Below the pieces are notes generated by a model. The model ran no database searches and had not been told where the DNA came from. It worked only from the letters and a program-made list of their open reading frames with translations. From an uncultured Oscillibacter sp. (GTDB taxonomy: Bacteria; Bacillota; Clostridia; Oscillospirales; Oscillospiraceae), in contig CAMHBH010000003.1 of assembly GCA_946183175.1 (NCBI GenBank), positions 1-32,762 on the forward strand: a DNA stretch of 32,762 nucleotides. Reading direction: 5' to 3'. Below are positions 7,663 through 16,257 of this stretch, in pieces. Position numbers and translations under genes: made by a program. The stretch's first letter is position 1; the number at the start of each line of letters is the position of its first letter.

Positions 7663-8940
7663 ATGAAATTACTGGTAGTAGGCGGCGGGGGCCGCGAACA
7701 CGCAATCATTAAGAAACTGCGCGAAAATCCCGACGTGTCCGAGATTTACGCGCTCCCGGGCAACGGCGGAATCTCCGCTGACGCGATTTGTATTCCGGAA
7801 ATCGGCGCGAAAGACCTTGACGGCATTGTGAACTTTGCCAGGTCGCGCGCGATTGATTTCGCGGTTGTCGCGCCCGACGACCCGCTGGCGCTGGGCTGTG
7901 TCGACAGGTTGCACGCGGCCGGGATTCCGTGTTTCGGCCCCGACGCCAAGGCCGCGCGTATCGAAAGCAGTAAGGTATTCGCCAAGAATCTTATGCGGAA
8001 GTACGGCATTCCTACGGCGGATTACCGGGTTTTCACGTCGCCGGAGACGGCGCTAGAGTATCTGGAAACGGCGAAATTCCCGATAGTCTTAAAGGCCGAC
8101 GGTCTCGCGCTGGGGAAAGGCGTACTGATTGCGCAAAGTCCCGACGAGGCGCGTCAGGCCGTGCGGACGCTCATGCAGGACAGGATTTTCGGCGCGGCGG
8201 GGGACGAAATCGTCATAGAGGAATTTCTGACGGGCCCGGAGGTCAGCGTACTGGCCTTCACGGACGGGACGGCGATTTCGCCGATGGTCTCGTCAATGGA
8301 CCATAAGCGCGCCGGGGACGGCGACACCGGGCTGAATACGGGCGGCATGGGGACGGTAGCCCCGAACCCGTACTACACGCCGGAAGTCGCGAAAATCTGT
8401 ATGGACACGATTTTCCTGCCGACGCTGGACGCCATGCGGAAAGAGGGGTGCCCGTTCAAGGGCTGTCTGTACTTCGGGCTCATGCTGACGCCCGACGGCC
8501 CCCGGGTTATCGAGTACAACTGCCGTTTCGGCGACCCGGAGACGCAAGTCGTGCTACCGCTCCTGAAAACCGACCTTCTGACGATTATGCAGGCGGTTGA
8601 GGCGGGAACGCTGTCGGAAATCGCGGTGGAGTGGGCGGACGCCTGCGCGGCCTGTGTCATACTGGCGTCGGGGGGCTACCCGGAGAAGTACGAGACCGGA
8701 AAGCCGATTCACTTTACGTCGCCCATGCCGCCGAACGTCACCTGCTACCACGCCGGGGACAGGGACAGTCACGGACAGCTCGTGACATCCGGCGGGCGCG
8801 TACTGGGTGTAACCGCCGTCGCGCCTACGCTACGGGAGGCCTTGCGCGACGCGTACCGGGCCGCGGATACGGTGGAATTCGACGGAAAGTATCTGCGTCG
8901 CGACATCGGGGCCCGGGCCTTACAGGCCGGAATGCGCTGA
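7663..8940 (+). CDS. purD: Phosphoribosylamine-glycine ligase (GAR synthetase)
   Basis: A 425-aa ATP-grasp enzyme joining phosphoribosylamine and glycine. It has the N-terminal GGGGREHAI motif, FGPDAKAARIE, the ATP-grasp segment FPIVLKADGLALGKGVLIA, DHKRAGDGDTGLNTGGMG, and VIEYNCRFGDPETQ with the metal-binding Glu/Asn. Length is standard. A GGAGG site lies eight bases before the ATG, and the gap to purH is 15 bases. It uses the unstable product of the PurF-like enzyme encoded in the same operon. Confidence 0.97.
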   Translation: MKLLVVGGGGREHAIIKKLRENPDVSEIYALPGNGGISADAICIPEIGAKDLDGIVNFARSRAIDFAVVAPDDPLALGCVDRLHAAGIPCFGPDAKAARIESSKVFAKNLMRKYGIPTADYRVFTSPETALEYLETAKFPIVLKADGLALGKGVLIAQSPDEARQAVRTLMQDRIFGAAGDEIVIEEFLTGPEVSVLAFTDGTAISPMVSSMDHKRAGDGDTGLNTGGMGTVAPNPYYTPEVAKICMDTIFLPTLDAMRKEGCPFKGCLYFGLMLTPDGPRVIEYNCRFGDPETQVVLPLLKTDLLTIMQAVEAGTLSEIAVEWADACAACVILASGGYPEKYETGKPIHFTSPMPPNVTCYHAGDRDSHGQLVTSGGRVLGVTAVAPTLREALRDAYRAADTVEFDGKYLRRDIGARALQAGMR

Positions 8941-8967
8941 GCGACACTAGCAAAGGAGGGAGAGTGC

Positions 8968-11900
8968 GTGGTAAGGCGGGTTTATGTAGAGAAGAAAGAG
9001 GGCTTGCGGCAGGAGGCCGAAAGTCTGTGCCGGGAACTGCGGAGCGTGCTGGGCATCAAGGCCCTGCGGGGCGTGCGTATCGTTCACCGCTACGACGTGG
9101 AGGGACTGGACGGGCCGACATTCGACCGCGCTGTCCGGACGGTGTTTTCGGAGCCGCAAGTCGACGAGGCGTCGCCGGTGCTGTCGCTCGACGCCGACGG
9201 CGTGGAGACGATATTCGGCGTGGAGGCGCTCCCGGGACAGTTCGACCAGCGCGCCGACTCGGCGGCGGCGTGTATCCAGCTCATGACGCGCGGGGCGCGG
9301 CCCGTCGTGCGCGCGGCGGAGGTGTACAGGCTTTCGGGGAAGCTGACTGCGGAAGACGTGGAGCGTATCAAGCGGTACGTCATAAACCCCGTGGAGACGC
9401 GCGAGGCGTGCCGGGAAGTCCCGGAGACTTTACAGGCCCATTGGGAGCCGCCCGCGCCCGTGGAGACCGTGGACGGATTCACCACACTGGACGAGGGCGG
9501 GCTGTCGGCGTTACTCGACCGGATGGGCCTTGCCATGGACATCGACGACCTGAAATTCCTACAGGCGCATTTCCGCGACGAGGAGCGCCGCGACCCCACC
9601 GTGACGGAAATCCGCGTCGTCGACACCTACTGGTCAGACCACTGCCGGCACACGACATTCTCGACGCATATTGACCGCGTGGAAATCGTGAGCCCGGAAG
9701 TACAGGCGGCGTATGAGCGCTACTTGTCAGCGCGGGCGGAAGTCTACGGGGAGAAGGCGTCGACGCGGCCTCAAACCCTGATGGACATCGCCACCGTCGG
9801 GGCGAAAGTCCTGAAGCGGCGCGGACTGCTGAAGAATCTGGACGAGAGCGAGGAAATCAACGCCTGTTCGGTGCGCGTGACGGCGACCGTCGACGGCAAG
9901 CCGGAAGATTGGCTGTTGATGTTCAAGAACGAGACGCACAACCACCCGACGGAAATCGAGCCGTTCGGCGGGGCGGCGACGTGTATCGGCGGGTGTATCC
10001 GCGACCCGCTGTCGGGGCGGGTATGGGTGTACCAGGCCATGCGCGTGACGGGCTGTGGAGACCCGCGCGCGCCCGTCGCGGACACGCTTCCCGGGAAACT
10101 CCCGCAACGCAAATTGGCGCAGACCGCCGCCGCCGGGTATTCGTCCTACGGCAACCAAATCGGCCTCGCGACGGGACTTGTCAGCGAGCTTTACCACCCC
10201 GGATACGTGGCGAAACATATGGAAATCGGCGCGGTCGTGGGCGCGGCCCCGGCTGGGAATGTCGTCCGGGAGCGCCCCGCGCCGGGGGATGTCGTGATAC
10301 TCCTGGGCGGGCGTACCGGGCGCGACGGAATCGGCGGCGCGACGGGTTCGTCGAAGAGCCACAATCAAAAGTCGCTGTCGACGATGGCGAGCGAAGTACA
10401 GAAGGGCAACGCGCCCGAAGAGCGTAAACTGCAACGGCTGTTCCGCGACGCGGCGGTGACGCGCCTTGTGAAGCGCTGTAACGATTTCGGGGCGGGCGGC
10501 GTGAGCGTGGCAATCGGGGAACTCGCCGACGGGCTGGAAATCAATCTGGACGCGGTTCGGAAGAAGTACGAGGGCCTCGACGGAACGGAACTTGCGATTT
10601 CGGAATCGCAGGAACGAATGGCGGTGGTCGTCGCGCCGGAGAATGTGGACGCGCTGACGGCGGCGGCGGAGCGTGAGAATTTAGAGGCGTACCCGGTGGC
10701 GGAGGTGACGGACGCGCCGCGCATGGTCATGAAGTGGCAGGGCGCGACGATAGTCAACCTGTCGCGGGCGTTCCTGAATACGAACGGCGCGGAGAAGCAT
10801 ATTACCGTAGAGGTGACGGAGCGCCGGACGGCCCCGGAAGCGTTCCCGGACACCTTGCGCGGCATGGCGTCGGACTTGCGCACGGCGTCGCGGCGCGGAC
10901 TGGCCGAACGGTTTGATTCGACCGTCGGCGCGGGTTCGGTACTCATGCCGTTCGGGGGCGTGGCGCAGAAGACCCCGACACAGGTCATGGCGGCGCTGTT
11001 GCCCGTACTCCCCGGGCAGGAGACGGAAGACTGTAGCGTGATGTCGTGGGGCTTTGACCCGGAGGCGATGTCGGCGGACCCGTTCGAGGGGGCGCGGCGG
11101 AGCGTGACAGTCTCGCTCGCGAAGCTGTGCGCGGCGGGTTGCGACTACCGCGACGCGTACCTGACGTTCCAGGAGTATTTCGAGAAACTCCGGCAGGAGC
11201 CGACGCGCTGGGGCGTACCGTTCGCGGCGCTGCTGGGCGCGCTGGACGCGCAGTTAGGCTTTGGCGTGGCGGCGATTGGCGGAAAGGATTCCATGTCGGG
11301 TTCGTTCCTTGACATGGACGTGCCGCCGACGCTGGTCTCGTTCGCGATTGCCCCGGCGAAGGCCGGTGACATTCTGTCGCCGGAGTTCAAGCGCGCTGGG
11401 AAGAAGTACGGGAACCCGGTGTACCTGTTCGGCGGTTCGCCCGACTATACCGAACTGAAAACGGCGTGGGACAAGTTCCACGCGCTCTGTCAGGCCGGGA
11501 AAGTCAAGGCGGCCTGGGCGGTGGAGTACGGCGTAGCCGAGGCCGTCATGAAGATGTCGTTCGGGAATCACGTCGGATTCCGCGCGGAAACCGAGGCCGA
11601 TATTCCGTGGTACGCTCCCTGTCCGGGCGCGATTGTCGCGGAACTGTCGGAGGAAGTCGGGGACGGCGTACAAATCGGCGTCACGACGCTGGAGCCCGTC
11701 GTAAGTATCGGCGACGACCGCGCGGCGGTCAAAGAACTGATTGCCTTAAACGAAGGCGTATTAGAGGACGTGTACCCGAACCGCGCGGAGACCGGGGAGA
11801 CGTGGGCCCCCGTCCTGACCGACACCGGGGCGCGCGAGAAAATCGCGCCGAAAGTCGGCGTTGCGACGCCGCGCGTACTGATTCCGGTATTCCCGGGCAC

Positions 11901-12666
11901 CAACTGCGAGTACGACAGCGCGCGCGCCGCCATACGCGCCGGACTGCACGCCGAAATTTTCGTGATTAACAACCAGTCGGCGGAGGGCGTGGAGGATTCC
12001 GCGAACCGTTTCGCCGGGAGGGTGGCGGAAAGTCAGATTATTTTCATCCCGGGCGGATTCTCGGGCGGCGACGAACCCGACGGTTCCGGAAAGTTCATTA
12101 CGGCGTTTTTCCGCAACCCGGGCGTGTCGGACGCGGTCATGGAACTGCTCAAGGAGCGCGACGGGCTGATGTTAGGCGTCTGCAACGGCTTTCAGGCGCT
12201 CATCAAACTCGGCCTCGTGCCCTACGGCGAAATTCGCGACATGGACGCCGACTGTCCCACGCTCAGTTACAACGTCATCGGGCGGCACCAGTCGCGCATT
12301 GTCCGGACGCGGGTCGCGTCGCGGCGTTCGCCGTGGCTGTCGCGCGTCCGCGAGGGCGATATTGTAAACGTGCCGATTTCCCACGGCGAGGGGCGCTTCC
12401 TGTGCCCGCATGACCTGTTGACGAAACTCGGCGCGAATGGGCAGATTGCCACGCAATATGTTGATTTGAAAGGGAATCCGTCGATGGATGTGGAGTACAA
12501 CCCGAACGGGTCAGCATGGGCCGTAGAGGGCCTGCTGTCGCCGGACGGGCGCGTATTCGGCAAGATGGGACACTCGGAGCGCGTTGGCCCGGCGCTCTAC
12601 CGCAACGTCCCCGGCGACTACGACTTGGGCCTGTTCGATTCCGCAAAGGACTATTTCAGTGTATAA
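8968..12666 (+). CDS. purL: Phosphoribosylformylglycinamidine synthase, single-chain (large PurL)
   Basis: A 1232-aa enzyme converting FGAR and glutamine to FGAM, so purS and purQ are not needed. It has an N-terminal PurS-like region (1 to about 150), AIR-synthetase-like synthetase repeats (roughly 170-950, with TYWSDHCRHTTF and KNETHNHPTEIEPFGGA), and a C-terminal glutaminase. The glutaminase has Cys1072 in GVCNGFQ and His1139/Glu1141 in SHGEGRF, all intact. This is the clostridial/Gram-positive long form, slightly shorter than the proteobacterial one. It starts at GTG 8968 with an AAAGGAGGG site. Its working glutaminase contrasts with the dead one in PurF. Confidence 0.97.
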   Translation: MVRRVYVEKKEGLRQEAESLCRELRSVLGIKALRGVRIVHRYDVEGLDGPTFDRAVRTVFSEPQVDEASPVLSLDADGVETIFGVEALPGQFDQRADSAAACIQLMTRGARPVVRAAEVYRLSGKLTAEDVERIKRYVINPVETREACREVPETLQAHWEPPAPVETVDGFTTLDEGGLSALLDRMGLAMDIDDLKFLQAHFRDEERRDPTVTEIRVVDTYWSDHCRHTTFSTHIDRVEIVSPEVQAAYERYLSARAEVYGEKASTRPQTLMDIATVGAKVLKRRGLLKNLDESEEINACSVRVTATVDGKPEDWLLMFKNETHNHPTEIEPFGGAATCIGGCIRDPLSGRVWVYQAMRVTGCGDPRAPVADTLPGKLPQRKLAQTAAAGYSSYGNQIGLATGLVSELYHPGYVAKHMEIGAVVGAAPAGNVVRERPAPGDVVILLGGRTGRDGIGGATGSSKSHNQKSLSTMASEVQKGNAPEERKLQRLFRDAAVTRLVKRCNDFGAGGVSVAIGELADGLEINLDAVRKKYEGLDGTELAISESQERMAVVVAPENVDALTAAAERENLEAYPVAEVTDAPRMVMKWQGATIVNLSRAFLNTNGAEKHITVEVTERRTAPEAFPDTLRGMASDLRTASRRGLAERFDSTVGAGSVLMPFGGVAQKTPTQVMAALLPVLPGQETEDCSVMSWGFDPEAMSADPFEGARRSVTVSLAKLCAAGCDYRDAYLTFQEYFEKLRQEPTRWGVPFAALLGALDAQLGFGVAAIGGKDSMSGSFLDMDVPPTLVSFAIAPAKAGDILSPEFKRAGKKYGNPVYLFGGSPDYTELKTAWDKFHALCQAGKVKAAWAVEYGVAEAVMKMSFGNHVGFRAETEADIPWYAPCPGAIVAELSEEVGDGVQIGVTTLEPVVSIGDDRAAVKELIALNEGVLEDVYPNRAETGETWAPVLTDTGAREKIAPKVGVATPRVLIPVFPGTNCEYDSARAAIRAGLHAEIFVINNQSAEGVEDSANRFAGRVAESQIIFIPGGFSGGDEPDGSGKFITAFFRNPGVSDAVMELLKERDGLMLGVCNGFQALIKLGLVPYGEIRDMDADCPTLSYNVIGRHQSRIVRTRVASRRSPWLSRVREGDIVNVPISHGEGRFLCPHDLLTKLGANGQIATQYVDLKGNPSMDVEYNPNGSAWAVEGLLSPDGRVFGKMGHSERVGPALYRNVPGDYDLGLFDSAKDYFSV

Positions 12667-12678
12667 GTGAGGTGCGTC

Positions 12679-14184
12679 ATGGCATACTTTTTCCCGGAAC
12701 CGTCCCACACGTTCAGCGAGTACCTTCTTGTCCCGGGCTACTCCTCCTCGGAGTGTATCCCGGCGAACGTGTCGCTCAAGACCCCGGTCGTGAAGTTCCG
12801 CCGGGGCGAGGAATCCCCCCTGACAATGAATGTCCCTATGGTCTCCGCCGTCATGCAGGCGGTGTCCGGGGAAAAGATGGGCGTCGCGCTGGCCAAAGAG
12901 GGCGGAATCGCCTTTATCTACGTCTCCCAGCCGATAGCCGAACAGGCCGACATGGTTCGCCGCGTCAAGCGTACGAAGGCGGGCTTTGTGGTCAGCGCGA
13001 GCAACCTGAAAATCGGCGACACCCTCTCCGACGTGCTGGCCCTCAAGGAACGTACGGGCTACTCCACGATGGCGGTCACGGAGGACGGCACCGGAACCGG
13101 AAAGCTGTTGGGGCTTGTCACGAGCCGGGACTACCGGGTGAGCCGGATGTCGCCGGAGACGAAGGTCGCGGATTTCATGACGCCCGTCTCGAAACTCGTC
13201 ACGGCGAAGGCGGGCGTGACGCTCAGCGAGGCCAACGACATTCTGTGGGAGCACAAGCTGAACGCGTTGCCGATTGTCACGCCGGACGGCTACCTTGATT
13301 CGTTCGTGTTCCGCAAGGACTACGATTCGCACAAGGAAAACCCGCTGGAACTCCTCGACGGCAAAAAGCGCTACGTCGTCGGCGCGGGAATCAACACGCG
13401 CGACTACGAGGAACGCGTCCCGGCGCTGGTCGAGGCGGGCGTGGACGTATTAGTGATTGATTCGTCGGAAGGCTTTTCGGAGTGGCAGTCGCGGACGCTC
13501 TCCTGGATTCGCTCCCGCTACGGCGACAAGGTGAAAGTCGGGGCGGGGAACGTCGTCGACGGCGACGGCTTCCGGTTCCTGGCCGACGCGGGCGCGGATT
13601 TCGTGAAAATCGGAATCGGCGGCGGGTCGATTTGCATCACCCGCGAAACGAAGGGTATCGGGCGCGGACAGGCCACGGCGGTTATCGACACCGCCAAGAC
13701 CCGCGACGAATACTTTGAGCAAACCGGCGTCTACGTGCCGCTCTGCGCCGACGGCGGAATCGTGCAGGACTACCACATCACGCTCGCGCTGGCGATGGGG
13801 GCCGACTTCTGCATGCTGGGCCGCTACTTCTCGCGGTTCGACGAGTCGCCGAGCAACAAAATCCTCATGGGCGGGAGCTACATGAAGGAATACTGGGGCG
13901 AGGGGAGCGCGCGCGCGCGCAACTGGCAACGCTACGACTTAGGCGGGGCGTCGAAGCTGAGCTTTGAGGAGGGCGTGGATTCCTACGTGCCCTACGCGGG
14001 GGCGCTGTCGGACGGCATGGCCTCGACGCTGGCGAAAATCCGCTCGACCATGTGCAACTGCGGCGCGCTGACGATTCCCGAACTCCGCGACAAGGCTAAA
14101 CTGACGCTGGTTTCGTCGGTGTCGATAGTCGAGGGCGGCGCACACGACGTGCTCTTGAAGGATACCACCAACGGCAGTAAATGA
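12679..14184 (+). CDS. guaB: IMP dehydrogenase
   Basis: A 501-aa NAD-dependent enzyme making XMP from IMP, the committed step to GMP. It has the TIM-barrel fold with inserted CBS pair (about residues 95-215: LVTSRDYRVS, VADFMTPVS, LPIVTPDGY). The catalytic Cys is C319 in GSICITRE, preceded by KIGIGGGS, and the flap region contains YMKEYWGEGSARARN. The ATG at 12679 is chosen over the GTG at 12667, which overlaps the GTGAGGTG ribosome site. Its place at the end of the purine operon couples IMP synthesis to GMP. guaA is not in the window. Confidence 0.96.
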   Translation: MAYFFPEPSHTFSEYLLVPGYSSSECIPANVSLKTPVVKFRRGEESPLTMNVPMVSAVMQAVSGEKMGVALAKEGGIAFIYVSQPIAEQADMVRRVKRTKAGFVVSASNLKIGDTLSDVLALKERTGYSTMAVTEDGTGTGKLLGLVTSRDYRVSRMSPETKVADFMTPVSKLVTAKAGVTLSEANDILWEHKLNALPIVTPDGYLDSFVFRKDYDSHKENPLELLDGKKRYVVGAGINTRDYEERVPALVEAGVDVLVIDSSEGFSEWQSRTLSWIRSRYGDKVKVGAGNVVDGDGFRFLADAGADFVKIGIGGGSICITRETKGIGRGQATAVIDTAKTRDEYFEQTGVYVPLCADGGIVQDYHITLALAMGADFCMLGRYFSRFDESPSNKILMGGSYMKEYWGEGSARARNWQRYDLGGASKLSFEEGVDSYVPYAGALSDGMASTLAKIRSTMCNCGALTIPELRDKAKLTLVSSVSIVEGGAHDVLLKDTTNGSK

Positions 14185-14206
14185 CAGGACGTTTCAGGGG
14201 GCCGAT

Positions 14207-14362
14207 ATGAACTCTGACAGCATTCCGGCGGATGACCCGACGCGTTTTACAGAGGCGGAGTTGATGGAGAAACATCAGCGCGGCATTGAGGCCATAGAGG
14301 CCGGAAAGGGTATCCGCGTCACCATAGAGCAGTTAGAAGCTATGGCGGACTTGAAATCATAA
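14207..14362 (+). CDS. Small 51-aa protein at the end of the purine operon
   Basis: Bases 14207-14362 encode a 51-aa acidic, mostly helical protein (start MNSDSIPADD, end EQLEAMADLKS) with an AGGGGG ribosome site. It is the last gene before the operon terminator, 22 bases after guaB. The pattern of a helix, a GIEAIEAGKG turn, then VTIEQLEAM is like the short helical segments of RelB/Phd-type antitoxins or small helix-turn proteins. No toxin gene is adjacent. I do not recognise a family and infer no function. Ribosome site, frame and position before the terminator support it as real. Confidence 0.6.
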   Translation: MNSDSIPADDPTRFTEAELMEKHQRGIEAIEAGKGIRVTIEQLEAMADLKS

Positions 14363-14369
14363 CGGCGGG

Positions 14370-14400
14370 ACAGTTCCGGGTTTTCCGGGACTGTTTTTTT
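14370..14400 (+). terminator. Rho-independent terminator of the purine operon
   Basis: ACAGTTCCGG (14370-14379) pairs with CCGGGACTGT (14385-14394), with one G-U pair and a GTTTT loop. Seven T (14394-14400) end the structure. It starts eight bases after the stop of the 51-aa gene. Confidence 0.92.
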
Positions 14401-14493
14401 GAAAACCGGGGCTTTTCGTCAAAATGCCCTCTGTCCGGAGACGCGCGGCGGATTCTTTCCCCGATTCCCACAAAAGAAAATGCGCCCGTCCTG

Positions 14494-14522
14494 TTGTATC
14501 GGGGCGAAAAATGTGGTAGGAT
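14494..14522 (+). promoter_or_regulatory. Candidate promoter of the ACT-hom-lysC operon
   Basis: TTGTAT (14494-14499), a 17-base spacer and TAGGAT (14517-14522) precede the ACT gene by 40 bases and follow the purine terminator. The match is only moderate. No T-box or lysine riboswitch fold is apparent in the short leader. Confidence 0.4.
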
Positions 14523-14562
14523 TGTGGGCGCGAAAAACAAATGCGCATGGGAGGCGGACAGC

Positions 14563-15003
14563 ATGGCAGGATACGTCAAATATTATCTCGTCGCCGCCGA
14601 CGTGTTGCCGGAAGTGATTCTCCGCGCCGCCGAGGTCAACCGCATGATGGAGGCCCACGAGGCCGACACCGTCGAGGCCGCCGCCCGCGCCGCCGGAATC
14701 AGCCGGAGCGCCTACTACAAGTACAAGGACACCGTCCGCCCCTTCTTCGACATGAAGTCCGACCGGATTGTGACCTTTCAGGCCATTTTGAAGGATGTTG
14801 CCGGGGTACTCTCGCGTATGCTGGCGCTGTTCGCGACTTCCGGGGCCAATATCCTGACGATTAACCAGAGCATTCCGGTCAACGGCTGCGCGGCGGTGAC
14901 GGTCTCCGCCGAGGTCTCCGGTCTGTCCGGGGAGCCGGAACAGCTCATCGCGGACGTTTCGGCGCTGGAGGGCGTCATCAAGTTTGAAATTCTGGCGGGC
15001 TGA
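14563..15003 (+). CDS. pheB: ACT domain-containing protein, UPF0735/PheB-like
   Basis: A 146-aa protein of the PheB/UPF0735 family. Residues 1-65 form a helical helix-turn-helix-like part (YLVAADVLPEVILRAAEVN, then AARAAGISRSAYYKYKDTV). Residues about 70-146 are an ACT domain (IVTFQAILKDVAGVLSRML, ANILTINQSIPVNG). ACT domains bind amino acids and tune enzyme activity or expression; the ligand here is unknown. The GGGAGG site eight bases before ATG 14563 fixes the start. It is first in an operon with homoserine dehydrogenase and aspartokinase, which suggests regulation of aspartate-family synthesis (inference). Confidence 0.85.
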   Translation: MAGYVKYYLVAADVLPEVILRAAEVNRMMEAHEADTVEAAARAAGISRSAYYKYKDTVRPFFDMKSDRIVTFQAILKDVAGVLSRMLALFATSGANILTINQSIPVNGCAAVTVSAEVSGLSGEPEQLIADVSALEGVIKFEILAG

Positions 15004-15027
15004 ACGCAGGCAAGGAGTACGGAATCA

Positions 15028-16212
15028 ATGATACAGACAGCAATCATGGGCTACGGCACGGTCGGAAGCGGCGTCGCCAAGGTCATCGAGAACAACGCCG
15101 GGGAAATCCGGAAAAAACTGGGGGAAGTCCTGAACGTCAAGACGGTACTGGTACGGCGCTTCCGCGACTGTCCGTACCGCGCCCGCATGACCGACGACTT
15201 CCGCGACATCGAACAGGACCCCGAAATTCAAGTCGTCGTCGAGACTATCGGCGGCGTCGGCCCGGCCTACGAGTACACGAAGCGCGCCCTGCTGGCCGGA
15301 AAGCACGTCGTGACGGCGAATAAGCAACTTGTCGCCGAGCGCGGCTGTGAACTGCTGGAACTGGCCCGGGAGCGGCGCGTACACTACCTGTTCGAGGCGA
15401 GCGTCGGCGGGGGGATTCCGATTCTGCACCCGCTGACGGAGTGCATGTCGGCGAACCACATCGAGGAAATTTACGGCATTTTGAACGGCACGAGTAACTA
15501 TATCCTCACGCGCATGGTACGGAACGGGGCCTCTTTCGACGGCGCGCTGGCCGAGGCACAGCGCCACGGTTACGCGGAGGCCGACCCGACCGCCGACGTG
15601 GACGGCCTCGACGCCGGACGCAAAATCTGTATCCTGGCGGATTTGGCTTTCGGACACCAGGTGAACCCGTCCGCCGTGCCGATGGAAGGTATTCGAGGAA
15701 TTACGTTGCGAGACGTGAATATTGCACGGCGGGGCGGCTACCGTATCAAACTTTTGGGGCGGGCGGTACGCCTCCCGAACGGGCACACCGCCTATGTAGC
15801 CCCACACTTAATCCCGGAGACACTGCCCGTGGCGAATGTCGAGGACGTGTTCAACGCCATTATTGTACGCGGCAACGCGACGGGGGAAGTCATGTTCTAC
15901 GGGCGCGGGGCGGGCGAACTGCCCACGGCGTCGGCGTGCGTGGCGGACGTGATGGAGTGCCTGACTTCCCAGCAGTGGAACGTAAACTGGTCTCCCGACC
16001 CGGCGGGATTCCGCGACCCGATGGAACTCGAAACCCGCCACTACTTCCGTATCGACGGGAGCCTCACGGACGCGGTACGCGCATTCGGGGAAGTCGAAGC
16101 GTTGCGGGAAGACCACGAGACGGCCTTCCTGACGGAGCGAATCAGCGGGGCGGAGGCGGCGGAGCGCGCGAAAGAACTGCAAGTGTTAGCCTGTATCCGC
16201 GCCCTGTCGTGA
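15028..16212 (+). CDS. hom: Homoserine dehydrogenase
   Basis: A 394-aa NAD(P)-dependent enzyme reducing aspartate semialdehyde to homoserine on the threonine/methionine branch. Residues 8-13 (GYGTVG) form the Rossmann loop. VVTANKQL, FEASVGGGIPI, NGTSNYILT and EADPTADVDGLDAGRK supply the catalytic and substrate residues. The C-terminal tail after about residue 335 is only about 55 aa. It lacks the RPGVL-type ligand loop of the usual ACT domain, so feedback control by threonine may be altered. An AAGGAG site lies ten bases before the ATG. It sits between the ACT-domain gene and aspartokinase. Confidence 0.95.
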   Translation: MIQTAIMGYGTVGSGVAKVIENNAGEIRKKLGEVLNVKTVLVRRFRDCPYRARMTDDFRDIEQDPEIQVVVETIGGVGPAYEYTKRALLAGKHVVTANKQLVAERGCELLELARERRVHYLFEASVGGGIPILHPLTECMSANHIEEIYGILNGTSNYILTRMVRNGASFDGALAEAQRHGYAEADPTADVDGLDAGRKICILADLAFGHQVNPSAVPMEGIRGITLRDVNIARRGGYRIKLLGRAVRLPNGHTAYVAPHLIPETLPVANVEDVFNAIIVRGNATGEVMFYGRGAGELPTASACVADVMECLTSQQWNVNWSPDPAGFRDPMELETRHYFRIDGSLTDAVRAFGEVEALREDHETAFLTERISGAEAAERAKELQVLACIRALS

Positions 16213-16257
16213 CGCGTAGGATAGAGCGCAAGACTGAAAACGAAGAAGGTATAAACA

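Noticed and set aside
8631..9674. 347-aa plus-strand frame across the purD-purL junction
   Set aside because: It overlaps two certain genes in another frame and is Arg/Gly-rich with no domain.
14363..15027. T-box or lysine riboswitch controlling the hom-lysC operon
   Set aside because: The leader between promoter and ACT gene is about 35 bases, too short for either.
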